A DNA stretch of 20,903 nt, taken from a virus. Made by a program: the position numbers and the translations under genes. This document shows positions 7,155-15,574 of this stretch, in pieces. How positions within the stretch are numbered: position 1 is the stretch's first letter; each line of letters begins with the position of its first letter. Under the pieces are notes generated by a model. It saw only the letters and a program-made list of their open reading frames with translations. It was not told the DNA's origin and searched no databases. The stretch spans positions 1-20,903 of the IMG/VR virus record IMGVR_UViG_3300043446_003847; one strand, written 5' to 3'.

Positions 7155-7676
7155 ATGGCCCTGTCCAACGTCGTCAAGATCGCTTCGGATGCCGGTACCT
7201 ACGTCCTCGCGGACGGCACTGGCACGCCGCTGACGCACACGGTGAAGTTCGACTCGGCCGACCTGACCATCAGCGGAATCCAGCAGGCGCTGAAGGAAAC
7301 CAAGGCGTACCAGTCGCGCGGCAAGTTCGTGTCGCTCCGCAAGGGCCAGCGTGCCCCGGTCCAGTTCTCGTTCTCTTACATGCAGAGCGACCTCTCGGAA
7401 TCGAGCAGCGGCACCACGCTCGATTTCATCTTCGGCAAGGGCGCGCACTCGGCTCGCGTGACCACGGGCCGCATCGGTGGCGACGTCGTCACGCTTGATT
7501 TTACCGTGACCTTCGAGGGCACGTCCTACGGTGACAGCGCCGACCAGACGATCAAGATGCAGGACTGCGAGTTCAGCGTCACCGTCACCGAGGGCGACCC
7601 GAACTCGATCAAGCTCGACGCCGTCTGCTACGGCGACGTCTACATCAACGGCAGCAACTGGTTCGACGTCAACTGA
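7155..7676 (+). CDS. major tail tube protein
   Basis: The 173-residue protein would polymerise into the tail tube. It is strand-rich throughout (THTVKFDSADLTISGI, PVQFSFSYMQSDL, VTLDFTVTFEGTSYG, CEFSVTVTEGD) with the small Gly/Ser/Thr loops of tube proteins and the usual size of about 150-200 residues. The segment around residues 72-85, a polar turn, could be the oligomerisation loop. It stands between the tail terminator-like gene and the assembly chaperones and is driven by its own promoter-like cassette, as expected for a protein made in many copies. The ATG at 7155 has GAGG six bases upstream. Confidence 0.75.
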   Translation: MALSNVVKIASDAGTYVLADGTGTPLTHTVKFDSADLTISGIQQALKETKAYQSRGKFVSLRKGQRAPVQFSFSYMQSDLSESSSGTTLDFIFGKGAHSARVTTGRIGGDVVTLDFTVTFEGTSYGDSADQTIKMQDCEFSVTVTEGDPNSIKLDAVCYGDVYINGSNWFDVN

Positions 7677-7693
7677 CGCCGTCCGGAGGACAA

Positions 7694-8056
7694 ATGCCCA
7701 TCGTGACCCTTGGCGGTCGTGAGCACACGCTCACGCTGCCGTCGTCGTATGCCGTCCGCTGGGAGGTCGCGGCACTCGCGCACGTCAGCGTCATTCGCGC
7801 GCGGTCCGCTGCCCTCGCGCTGACGATCCCAGGTGGCGAGCGCGGCTACAAAATGCCTGCCCTGTCGCGCTGCGGTTTCTCGGTCGCGGTATACGGGGGC
7901 GAGGCCTTCGACGCGCTGACCGCTGCCGGTATCGCGCTCGATGACATTCTCGCGCAGGGCGAAATCGCGCTCGACTACCTCACCGACGGGCTGGTCACGG
8001 CCAAAGACGTGGACGCTGCGGAGGATTTCTCCGGGGCCCCGGTCGATCCGACGTAG
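7694..8056 (+). CDS. tail assembly chaperone, short form (gpG-like)
   Basis: The 120-residue product is the unshifted form of the tail assembly chaperone, which keeps the tape measure soluble while the tube polymerises around it. It starts at an ATG with GGAGGA at 7685-7690. It has a strand-rich N-terminus (PIVTLGGREHTLTLP) followed by helices, including ALDDILAQGEIALDYL, and ends in an acidic tail (DAAEDFSGAPVDPT). Identification rests on position between tail tube and tape measure and on the overlapping -1 reading frame downstream, which has no start codon of its own. Sequence similarity to known G proteins cannot be judged by eye. Confidence 0.7.
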   Translation: MPIVTLGGREHTLTLPSSYAVRWEVAALAHVSVIRARSAALALTIPGGERGYKMPALSRCGFSVAVYGGEAFDALTAAGIALDDILAQGEIALDYLTDGLVTAKDVDAAEDFSGAPVDPT

Positions 8057-8280
8057 CCGTCCTCGCGCTTGAGCTGGGCGAGGGCTCGCCGTCCGTCATC
8101 GGCGAGGGGATCCATCGGGGCCAGTCCGGAATCGGGTACGGCCGTTTCTCGTCGTTGCCGTTGGACGAGCAGGCCCGTTTGCTGGCGTATCTGCGAATCA
8201 AGGCAGACCCGGACGGCAAGCACCGAAAGCTGTCCCCAGCCGACGGCCTGCGCCGGCTGACGTCGCGCCCGCAGACCTGA
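7694..8280 (+). CDS. tail assembly chaperone, -1 frameshift product (gpGT-like)
   Basis: Frame -1 relative to the short form is open from 7945 to its TGA at 8278-8280 and contains no ATG, GTG or TTG before about 8153. It nevertheless encodes a natural-looking, well-biased sequence (AVLALELGEGSPSVIGEG, then GYGRFSSLPLDEQARLLAYL). The simplest reading is a programmed -1 frameshift in the 7945-8053 overlap, giving a fusion of about 195 residues as in many long-tailed phages. No classical XXXYYYZ heptamer is in register. Candidates are TTC at 8027, which can re-pair as TTT, and the GGGGCCCC run at 8033-8040. The exact slip site is unresolved. Confidence 0.75.
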
Positions 8281-8282
8281 CG

Positions 8283-8304
8283 CGGTATCCTGTCCTCGTG
8301 GAGG
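8283..8304 (+). promoter_or_regulatory. promoter-like cassette, copy 4, upstream of neck-like gene
   Basis: CGGTATCCTGTC begins three bases after the chaperone stop, followed by two free bases, CGT, one base and GAGG (8301-8304), exactly as in copies 3 and 5. TATCCT occupies 8286-8291, and the predicted start is G8298. The GTG start codon is at 8309. No recognisable -35 box is present at 15-19 bases. Confidence 0.7.
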
Positions 8305-8308
8305 CAGC

Positions 8309-8896
8309 GTGCTCGACGCAAAGGTCACCGGCGACCTCGACGCATGGGCACGCGCCGCTAGCCGGGCTGCAATCGAAGCCACGCGCGAGCTCGTGGGCGG
8401 AATCACGAGCGAGGTCTACAACGCCGCCAAGTCGGCATGGCCCGTGCGACCAAAGGAGATGGTGGCCGACCATCCTCGCGGCTACTCGCGTTCGCGGCTC
8501 GGCGATTCGGTGCGACTTGAGGGCGACGGGACGACGGTTGGCCGCATCGCGAACGATGCCAACTACGCCTACATGATCAAGAGCCGTAGGGTCGAGGTTC
8601 CGGCCGGGTCACAGTACGAGGCCGCATGGGGCCGTAAGATGCTGTCGCTGCTTGAGCAGCAGCAGCGGATCCAAGCGTCGGGCGGCATTTACACGAGGTC
8701 GCAGTCGGGCAAGTCCGCCCTGACCACGAAGCGGTACCGCGCGAACCAACGCAAGATCCGCCAGCACGCCGCGCGAGCCAGGGACGCCAAGCACGTCTGG
8801 ACGCTCCTCGTGCGCGAGCCGATGGAGCGTAAGTCCGCTAATCTGCGCGAGCAGCTGGCGGCGGCGGTCGTCAAGGCCGTCGAGGGCGTAGGCTGA
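8309..8896 (+). CDS. neck/tail-completion-like protein (HK97 gp10-like, tentative)
   Basis: The 195-residue basic protein begins at GTG 8309, four bases after GGAGG. Its N-terminal helix (AWARAASRAAIEATRELVGG) is followed by WPVRPKEM, a Gly/Asp loop (EGDGTTVGRIANDANYAYMIKSR) and a long basic helical region. The 'helix, then tyrosine-rich turn ending in YAYMI' pattern resembles gp10-type tail-completion proteins. However, those usually lie before the tail tube, whereas this gene is between the chaperones and the tape measure. The alternative is a tape-measure-associated factor. It is coupled to the tape measure gene by an ATG overlapping its TGA. Confidence 0.45.
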   Translation: MLDAKVTGDLDAWARAASRAAIEATRELVGGITSEVYNAAKSAWPVRPKEMVADHPRGYSRSRLGDSVRLEGDGTTVGRIANDANYAYMIKSRRVEVPAGSQYEAAWGRKMLSLLEQQQRIQASGGIYTRSQSGKSALTTKRYRANQRKIRQHAARARDAKHVWTLLVREPMERKSANLREQLAAAVVKAVEGVG

Positions 8897-10503
8897 TGCC
8901 GAGCAGCACGATCGACATTGAGATCCGCGCAAGGACCGAGGCGCTTACTGCGGAACTCGCCAAGGCCGGCAATCTTTCGCAGAAGCAGGCCGACAAGATT
9001 GCAAAGGAGTTTGTCAAGGCTGGAAAAGAGGCCGAGAAGGCGAACGTAAAAGCAGCGGATTCAACCGAAAAGCATTGGGCTGGCGCAGCAAAGAAGGTAG
9101 CTAGCGCGCTCGGCGAAGGAACGATCCCGAAGTTTGAGAAGCTGTCCGGAATCGCCGAATCGTTCGGCGTTATGTCCGGTGCGTCCGCGTTGAAGGTCGC
9201 CGGCCTGACGCTCGGTATTGCCGCGCTTGCAACTGGCGCGATGAAGCTCGGCGGCACGGTTATTGATACCGCCCGCAATATCGACACGCTGTCGCAATCG
9301 CTTACGGAGCAGCAGCGAGGCGCGCTTGCGGACGAAATCAAGGCGCTTCGTGACGTCCAAGACGAACTGACCGGACTCGACCAAGCCGCAACGGCCGCGC
9401 AGATCAAGCTGTCCGCAGCGTTCGCGACGTCTGGACTTGCGGAGAATCTGGCGTTCGTTATCGACCGCGCATCGACGGGTCTCGCGTTCCTGCTTTCCGC
9501 TGGCGGTCAAGTTCCCAACGCACCGTCGCAGACGGCGGGAAAGACGGTAAAGCAGTTTAGCGTAAACGACCTCGCGGCATCGATCGGTATGCCCTCCGCG
9601 CCAGCCGCTGGAACGGCTGTCGCAAAGGCCGCATCCGGAAGGACGACGTCCCCAAGCGGCACGCGCGCCGAGGCCGAGCGCCAGAAGGAGGCAGAGAGGG
9701 AGATCCAGCAGTTCATGCTGGATTATTACCTCAATGCCGACAAGGAGCGAGAGGACGCGCGGCTGAAAGAGGCCGAGGAGGAGCAACGCCTCCGCGACGA
9801 GGGCCTCGCTGCCGAGAAGGAGTACCGCGACCAGCAGACCGCGCTCGCCAAGGAAGCGGCCGACAAGCAGCTTGAGCACGCCCAACGCGTCAGGGAAGGC
9901 AGCAAGCAGACCGCGTCTAACGTCGGATCCTTCGTCGGCGGCATCAGCGACCTTGTTTCGACGCTGTACGAGCAGGCCGCCGACAACGCCGAGGAAGGCA
10001 GCGTCCGCGAGAAGAAGGCGCGGCGCACGGCGTTCGCCGTCGCGAAAGCTGCCGCAATCGCGCAGGCGGCTATCAATACCGCGTTGGCCGTGTCGCAGGC
10101 CCTGACGATGGTGTTTCCGCTCAACTACATCAACGCCGCAATCGTTGGCGCGCTCGGTGCGGCCGAGGTCGGCGTCATCGCTGCAAAGCAAATGCCGACG
10201 GCGCACTCTGGCGGTATGGTCGGCAGCGTCTCGACCGCGCCCGACGAGCAGCCGATCATGGCCCTTCGCGGCGAGGCGGTGCTGTCGCGTCAAGCGGTGC
10301 AAGACCTCGGCGGCGAGCAGGCCGTCAGCAGCGCGAATCGACGTACAAGCAGCAGCGACGGCATGGTAGGGACGTTCGCGATGGTTTACGAGCATCGCTC
10401 TTACGACGCCTTCATGGCCCGCGACCTTCGCCGGCCGACGGGCGCGGTGCGTCAGGCGATCCGTGGCTCCGGTAACGCTGGCTTGATCAAGAGGTCCGGC
10501 TGA
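8896..10503 (+). CDS. tail tape measure protein
   Basis: This 535-residue protein sets tail length and can help form the DNA channel. The N-terminal 70 residues are a Lys/Ala/Glu-rich coiled coil, then a hydrophobic segment follows (about 95-118, ASALKVAGLTLGIAALATGA). A long charged helical region occupies about 255-335 (EAEREIQQFMLDYYLN, KEREDARLKEAEEEQ). A second hydrophobic region spans about 375-430. The C-terminus carries the pattern AHSGGMVGSV, DEQPIMALRGEAVLSRQAV and LGGEQA, which is characteristic of phage tape measures. It is short for the family, implying a tail of roughly 80 nm on the usual 1.5 Å per residue rule. Much of the coding sequence looks more A-rich than its neighbours. 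Confidence 0.85.
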   Translation: MPSSTIDIEIRARTEALTAELAKAGNLSQKQADKIAKEFVKAGKEAEKANVKAADSTEKHWAGAAKKVASALGEGTIPKFEKLSGIAESFGVMSGASALKVAGLTLGIAALATGAMKLGGTVIDTARNIDTLSQSLTEQQRGALADEIKALRDVQDELTGLDQAATAAQIKLSAAFATSGLAENLAFVIDRASTGLAFLLSAGGQVPNAPSQTAGKTVKQFSVNDLAASIGMPSAPAAGTAVAKAASGRTTSPSGTRAEAERQKEAEREIQQFMLDYYLNADKEREDARLKEAEEEQRLRDEGLAAEKEYRDQQTALAKEAADKQLEHAQRVREGSKQTASNVGSFVGGISDLVSTLYEQAADNAEEGSVREKKARRTAFAVAKAAAIAQAAINTALAVSQALTMVFPLNYINAAIVGALGAAEVGVIAAKQMPTAHSGGMVGSVSTAPDEQPIMALRGEAVLSRQAVQDLGGEQAVSSANRRTSSSDGMVGTFAMVYEHRSYDAFMARDLRRPTGAVRQAIRGSGNAGLIKRSG

Positions 10504-13500
10504 TGACGACGGTGATTCGACCGGCCTTCCAGGGCCTTTGCATCCCTGACCCGCGCGCCGTTCTCGGCCCCACCATCGCGGCGGACACGGCTGGCATCCA
10601 TGCGGGTCAGCCCGTGCCGTCGGCCGCGACGAGGCTCTCGCTCGTCAGCGATTACCGGGCGCGCGATGCAACGGACAAGTTCATCCAGATCGAAACGAAG
10701 ACTGGCGGGATGCCGGTCGCCGGCCTGTCGAATCGACCCGCGTCGTTCCTGTGGAAGCGCGACGACGAGGACGATACCGCGTGGCGCGGCTGGCAAGGCT
10801 GGCAGATCCTCCAGCGCGTGGACAAGGTCCACGTCGAGGGCGCGGGGAACACCTTCAATCGGCCGTGCGTGGCGACGACGCCGAGCGGCATCGTCTGTGC
10901 CGTCGAGTCCAAGGTTGCCGGCACCTATGGCTACACCATCACTCGCGCACCGCTGGACGGAGGCGACCTCGTCGCGGTGACGTCCATCGCTGGCAAGGCC
11001 CGGCGGTCCGGCTACCGTGGCTGCTGCGCCCTGGCCTATATGTCCGACGGCCGGCTGATGCTGTATGCGGCGCAGACCCGGTCCACGGCCGCGACCGCGA
11101 ACACGATCATCTCCGCGTGGTCGAGCGATGACGACGGCTCGACGTGGTCGCTCGTCGCCGAAAACGTCATCCCGATGGAGCTGGACGACGCCGACGAGGT
11201 GCGCCGCATCCGGGTCGCCGAGCGCAACGGTCAGGCGTTGATGATCGTCCATGCAAAGAACACGTCGCGCTCGCACAACGCCGACTACCTCGTGCAAATG
11301 GCGTCCTCGGACGGCGGCTTTTCGTTCTCGTTCGTCGGCGCGATCCCGGACGAGGCGAATCACGGCGGCGGCTTTCCGGACGTAATGGCCTCGACGGACG
11401 GCTTCTTCGTGGCGTGGATTGACCTCCATAGCCATTACCCGCTGTTCGTCTCGCTCGGCTCGGCGTTCCATGACCTGACCACGTCAGCGGCCGTGCAGGT
11501 CAGCACGACCGAGGTTGCGAGCGACAGCGGCAGCCCGAAGGCGTTTGGTATGGGTGGTCTCGCGACGTGCGAGACCGACGACGGCAGTTTTGTCGTCTAT
11601 GCTTGCAACTTCGGCACGGGCGGCGTGGATACCTTGTGCTGCGTAAGCACCGACCGAGGGCTGACGTGGCTCCCTCGAGGCGAGTGGTGGGGCAAGCCCG
11701 CCGCGTACTGGGGCAACGCAAATCCAGGCAACCCGGCGTGTGCAGCCGTGTCCGGACACGTCCTGCTCGTGGCCGGCGACATTCCCGTCACCAGCACCGC
11801 GGACGAGTCGGTGACGGCGTACACGCTTGGCGGGTACACGAATCTTACGGCGGCGTCGAGTCAGAGCCAAATGGATGCCACGCGCCAGATCAATCCGAAC
11901 GTCTACGGCGGCTGGCTCCCGCTCGACAAGCCCGAGGATTACGGGTGGACTGCGACCGACGACGCATCGATCACGGCGACCTACTCGTCGGGCCGATTCG
12001 TGGTTTCGTCCTCCGCGGCCACGCAGGACTATCGGCGTGTGCTTGCGACAGGCGAGGCGGTCGGCACCGCGACGATCACGGCGCGCACGGGAGAGGCCCC
12101 CATCTCGCGCGGCGGATCGTCCACCTACGCGGGCCCGGCTTACGTCGAGGTGCTTACGGGCGACAACACGACGACGTACACAAGGTGCCGCGCTAGCATT
12201 GATAGCGCCGGTATCCATTACGCCCGATGGAGCGGGACCGCATGGACCGACACCGCGTCCGAGCTTGTCACGCTGAACGGCTCGTCGGAGATCCGCCTCG
12301 ACGTCGCGCAGGGGAAGGCTCGCGTCTGGTACCGTGACGCGACGACGGGCATCGATCAGCCGTGGGTGCTTGCCCATGACAAAACGCCCGCCGCCGTGTC
12401 GGCTGCGGTGACGTCCTACCATGCTTTCGGCGGGCAGCTCGACAGCGGCGATCAGGTCTCGTGGGTGTCCGTGTTTTGCGGCGAGGAGGTCCTCACGACC
12501 TACACGGCGAAGGAGGACGCTTTCGCACGGCCGTTCTCCGCTCGCTCGATCGAGGTCGCGGACAACGTGGCCGTAGCTGCTCGCGGTGGACCGACGATCC
12601 CAGGGGACTCGTGGACGGTCGGATTCGCGTTCGAGTGGCCCCGCGAAAATCTCGTCACGCCGAGTCCACGTCAGGCTTGGCGCTCGTGCGACACCGACGA
12701 CCAGCCGTCCTACATCACGCATGAGTGGACGCTGTCGGACGGAACCGATTCGGCGTTGTTCCACGGCACGGCGATCGCGATTCCGCTGATTGAGCATAAC
12801 GTCCCATTTATCGTGCTCGGCGCCAAGCGAAACGGGTCGTGGACCGATTACAACGTGGACCTCGGCATTACCGCTGTGGGTTTCGAGCGCACCGGCAACG
12901 TCGTCACCGCGCCGCGCAGCACGGGCCATGACGGCAGTTTCGCGGGCGTCGTCCGCGAGCACGAGTTCGCGGGCGGGACTTGGTATGCGGCCCCCGGTGC
13001 GGTCGGTCGCCGCATCATCGGCAACAGCGGAGGAACGTGGAGCCGGACGACCACCGGCCCGCAGCCACGTTTGATCCTTGAGGACGTGGACGACGTCGCC
13101 GACGCCGACGAGGGCGCGACCGGCATCATTGTCCCGCCGCAGGCCGTCATCATCGGGCCGACCTCGCAGTCGTACACGATCGACGCGATGCGGATCAAGA
13201 TCCCGAAGCCCGACGGTACCACCTATTGCGAGCCACCGGATCGGACGTGGAAGATCGGGTACGCGACCTTCTGCCGGCTGCTGGCGCATGGCGACGAGTA
13301 CGATTGGGGCCGCATCATCGAAACCGAGTCCCCGACGGAGACAACCGACCTCCCCGGAAACGTGCGCCGCACGCGCGTCACCGGCCCGGCTCGTCGCAAG
13401 GTGTCGTTCTCATGGAGCGACGGCCCGGTCGATACGTCGATGTCGGACCCAACGTCCTTCTCGACCTCGGGTTGGTCGCCGTCGTACACGGCAGGGCCTA

Positions 13501-13745
13501 TGGGCACGATCGGCTCGACCGCATGGCAGGTGGACGCGCTGCCCCGGCTGCTTGATGGAGCCGACGTCCCCGTGCTCTATATTCCTCGCGTTGCGTTCTC
13601 ATCCGCGATCGGCGTCCTCAACCGCCGCCATGAGCTCGTACACATGCGGGTCACGTCGCCGGTCCGCCTCGAGACCGTGCAGGGCACCGAGGGCGTGGAC
13701 GAGGTCATCCGAATCGCGACGGTCACGGGCGAGGAGGAGGTATGA
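10503..13745 (+). CDS. large tail-tip protein with Asp-box (sialidase/BNR-like) repeats
   Basis: The 1080-residue product lies directly after the tape measure, where distal tail and receptor-binding proteins are encoded. Three segments match the Asp-box pattern S-x-D-x-G-x-[ST]-[WF]: residues 208-215 (SDDDGSTW), 268-275 (SSDGGFSF) and 382-389 (STDRGLTW). Asp boxes mark blades of sialidase-type beta-propellers, so residues of roughly 100-440 are probably such a propeller, for glycan binding or cleavage. I could not locate the full sialidase active site by eye. Residues about 465-660 are beta-rich and could be a lectin-like jelly roll. The C-terminal third (about 680-1080) is also strand-rich and may dock onto the tail hub. 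Its ATG overlaps the tape measure stop, and its TGA overlaps the next ATG. Confidence 0.75.
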   Translation: MTTVIRPAFQGLCIPDPRAVLGPTIAADTAGIHAGQPVPSAATRLSLVSDYRARDATDKFIQIETKTGGMPVAGLSNRPASFLWKRDDEDDTAWRGWQGWQILQRVDKVHVEGAGNTFNRPCVATTPSGIVCAVESKVAGTYGYTITRAPLDGGDLVAVTSIAGKARRSGYRGCCALAYMSDGRLMLYAAQTRSTAATANTIISAWSSDDDGSTWSLVAENVIPMELDDADEVRRIRVAERNGQALMIVHAKNTSRSHNADYLVQMASSDGGFSFSFVGAIPDEANHGGGFPDVMASTDGFFVAWIDLHSHYPLFVSLGSAFHDLTTSAAVQVSTTEVASDSGSPKAFGMGGLATCETDDGSFVVYACNFGTGGVDTLCCVSTDRGLTWLPRGEWWGKPAAYWGNANPGNPACAAVSGHVLLVAGDIPVTSTADESVTAYTLGGYTNLTAASSQSQMDATRQINPNVYGGWLPLDKPEDYGWTATDDASITATYSSGRFVVSSSAATQDYRRVLATGEAVGTATITARTGEAPISRGGSSTYAGPAYVEVLTGDNTTTYTRCRASIDSAGIHYARWSGTAWTDTASELVTLNGSSEIRLDVAQGKARVWYRDATTGIDQPWVLAHDKTPAAVSAAVTSYHAFGGQLDSGDQVSWVSVFCGEEVLTTYTAKEDAFARPFSARSIEVADNVAVAARGGPTIPGDSWTVGFAFEWPRENLVTPSPRQAWRSCDTDDQPSYITHEWTLSDGTDSALFHGTAIAIPLIEHNVPFIVLGAKRNGSWTDYNVDLGITAVGFERTGNVVTAPRSTGHDGSFAGVVREHEFAGGTWYAAPGAVGRRIIGNSGGTWSRTTTGPQPRLILEDVDDVADADEGATGIIVPPQAVIIGPTSQSYTIDAMRIKIPKPDGTTYCEPPDRTWKIGYATFCRLLAHGDEYDWGRIIETESPTETTDLPGNVRRTRVTGPARRKVSFSWSDGPVDTSMSDPTSFSTSGWSPSYTAGPMGTIGSTAWQVDALPRLLDGADVPVLYIPRVAFSSAIGVLNRRHELVHMRVTSPVRLETVQGTEGVDEVIRIATVTGEEEV

Positions 13746-15547
13746 TTGCGGCCGGGATCTACGGCTCCGACGTCGGCCGCTTCCCTCGCCCTGGTGACGG
13801 CGGCTGGCGCTGGCTTGTGTCGGTGCGCTACGCGGGCCGGGTCATCCGCTGGGGCGACGGCGACCTGTCGGCAATCGAGCTTGACGGGTCGTTGTTCGCG
13901 GTCAACCTCGACAGCGACCTATCCAATATCTCGGTAACGGATGCGATTCCGGTCGGCGCGGTCGGTGTCGCGCCCCGCTCGCTGTCGTTCTCGGTTTACA
14001 TGCCAGCCGGGATCGACGTCGCGCTGAACGAGCGGCGCGGGATCATGTTCTCGGGCTCCGAGGTCGAGGTCGCGCTGGTGCCCGACGGCGGGACGCTGTC
14101 GGACCGGTGCGTCGTCCTGCGCGGGTTTGCCTCCGAGCCGACCTACGGGACGACCGATGACCCGGTGTCGTTCACGGCACGCGAGCCGGAGTCCTACAAC
14201 GACGGAATCTACCCGCCGGATGCCGCGCGAAACGTCGTGGCGCTCGAACTGCTCGGCATCTCCAACAATGGCAAATGGTATCAGGCCGAGGTGCCGTGGT
14301 TTGCCGCGCCCGATACCGACAACGGGGATGCCGACAAGCTGGTCCAAATCGGTCAGGTCTGGCCGCGCGTGTTCGGCGCGCCGGGCGCGATCACGCTGTC
14401 CACCGTCAACGGCTACAGGTCCGACCGACCGGGGACGCGCGCGATCCCGGTCTCGCAAATGGAGTCGGCGCATTGGGGCGAGGACGACCTGCGCTTGATT
14501 TGGACGGCGCTGCTCATCTCCTACGAGCACGTCCCGCAGCCGGAAACGACGAACGTCACGCTCCTTCGGTACGACAGCGAGTATCCGAACGGCACGATCC
14601 GCCTGTCGCTTCCGACCCGGCTCGGACTTGACCACCGAGGGATCCCGTTTACCTGCGTCCGATACGACGACGTCCTTGCAATTCCGGGCGCGTTCCTTCC
14701 GAAGACCGGCATGGACGCGCACGAGCTGCTCCTTATGTCGGACTGGTGCGTAGCATGGGGCGCATACGATGGGCACTCCAACGGGCCGAACGTGGACGGC
14801 ACCCCGGCTCCGTCGGCCGCAAACGTCCTGTCGTGGATGATCGAGCGGTCCTCGCTGGTCTGGGACGTCGGCCGGTCAAAGTCCGCGACCGACCACCTTC
14901 GACCCTACCTGCTGGCCGGCGCGATCGAGGACACGACGCGCCCGCTCGACTGGCTGTCGGACCACGTATTCGGCACGCTGCCTGTGTTCCTCGCGTCCGG
15001 GCCGCTCGGCTTGTATGCGGTTCCGGTGCCATATCAGAGTCAGTTCGCGGTGCCGGTGTCGGCGATCGTTGTTGACGGCTGGTCCGCGGTGCTCCCCCGG
15101 CAGGCCGTCCAGGTCGAGACCGACGAGCGCGCGACGAAGGTTGCGGTAAGCTGGTGTCGGGACGCATCGAACGGGGCCTACTTCAAGCGCGCTTTCCGTC
15201 TCAATGGCGACGACCAGACGCGATCCGCTGGCGACTCCCCCTACTACGAGACGACGATACCGACAGAGGAAACGGCCGAGCGCGTGGTGTCGGTTGACCT
15301 GCCCTACGTGTGGGACGACCAGACCGCCTATCGCGTCCTCGACTGGCTCGCGTGGCGCGAAATGAAGCAGCGCCGCACGATCGCGGTGGACGTCGATCCG
15401 TCCGTGCACGGCTGGCTGTCGGTCGGCGACGTCGTGACCTTCACGTCCGACGCGCTGCACCTGCAAGCCGCCAAGTGCATGGTCGTCAGCATCACCCGCT
15501 CGTCCGCTCTATGGTGGCGGTGCAAGGTCATGCCGCTGGACGATTGA
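13742..15547 (+). CDS. tail hub / distal tail protein (gpJ/gp27-like C-terminus)
   Basis: The 601-residue protein begins at an ATG with GAGGAGG just upstream, inside an ATGA overlap. The N-terminal 150 residues are strand-rich. The C-terminal 90 residues have the arrangement I associate with tail hub proteins: VSVDLPYVWDD, a helix with TAYRVLDWLAWREMKQRR, then TIAVDVDPSVHGWLSVGDVVTFTS, and final strands ending in WWRCKVMPL. In hub families this 'helix, strand, LxxGDVV' block is part of the ring that closes the tube. The middle contains Trp-rich segments of unknown role. It probably pairs with the Asp-box protein to form the tail tip. No lytic transglycosylase or peptidase motif was seen. The TGA is followed by a promoter-like cassette. 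Confidence 0.65.
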   Translation: MIAAGIYGSDVGRFPRPGDGGWRWLVSVRYAGRVIRWGDGDLSAIELDGSLFAVNLDSDLSNISVTDAIPVGAVGVAPRSLSFSVYMPAGIDVALNERRGIMFSGSEVEVALVPDGGTLSDRCVVLRGFASEPTYGTTDDPVSFTAREPESYNDGIYPPDAARNVVALELLGISNNGKWYQAEVPWFAAPDTDNGDADKLVQIGQVWPRVFGAPGAITLSTVNGYRSDRPGTRAIPVSQMESAHWGEDDLRLIWTALLISYEHVPQPETTNVTLLRYDSEYPNGTIRLSLPTRLGLDHRGIPFTCVRYDDVLAIPGAFLPKTGMDAHELLLMSDWCVAWGAYDGHSNGPNVDGTPAPSAANVLSWMIERSSLVWDVGRSKSATDHLRPYLLAGAIEDTTRPLDWLSDHVFGTLPVFLASGPLGLYAVPVPYQSQFAVPVSAIVVDGWSAVLPRQAVQVETDERATKVAVSWCRDASNGAYFKRAFRLNGDDQTRSAGDSPYYETTIPTEETAERVVSVDLPYVWDDQTAYRVLDWLAWREMKQRRTIAVDVDPSVHGWLSVGDVVTFTSDALHLQAAKCMVVSITRSSALWWRCKVMPLDD

Positions 15548-15569
15548 CGGTATCCTGTCGGCATTGAGG
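15548..15569 (+). promoter_or_regulatory. promoter-like cassette, copy 5, upstream of small tail gene
   Basis: CGGTATCCTGTC begins immediately after the hub-gene stop, followed by two free bases, CAT, one base and GAGG (15566-15569), with the ATG at 15575. TATCCT occupies 15551-15556, and the predicted start is A15563. Element, initiator and ribosome binding site keep the same spacing as in copies 3 and 4. No -35 box is recognisable. Confidence 0.7.
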
Positions 15570-15574
15570 GTACC

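Noticed and set aside
8069-8260. ORF in a third frame downstream of the tail chaperone
   Set aside because: It is Arg/Ser-rich low complexity; the -1 frame of the same stretch gives a far more natural protein and explains the region by frameshifting.
12206-12216. GGTATCCATTA inside the large tail protein, similar to the promoter element
   Set aside because: It only shares GGTATCC, lies inside a coding region and has no ribosome-site module after it.
11484-13289. 601-codon minus-strand frame opposite the large tail protein
   Set aside because: Arg/Ala/His-rich sequence without domain character, antisense to a gene with clear Asp-box motifs.
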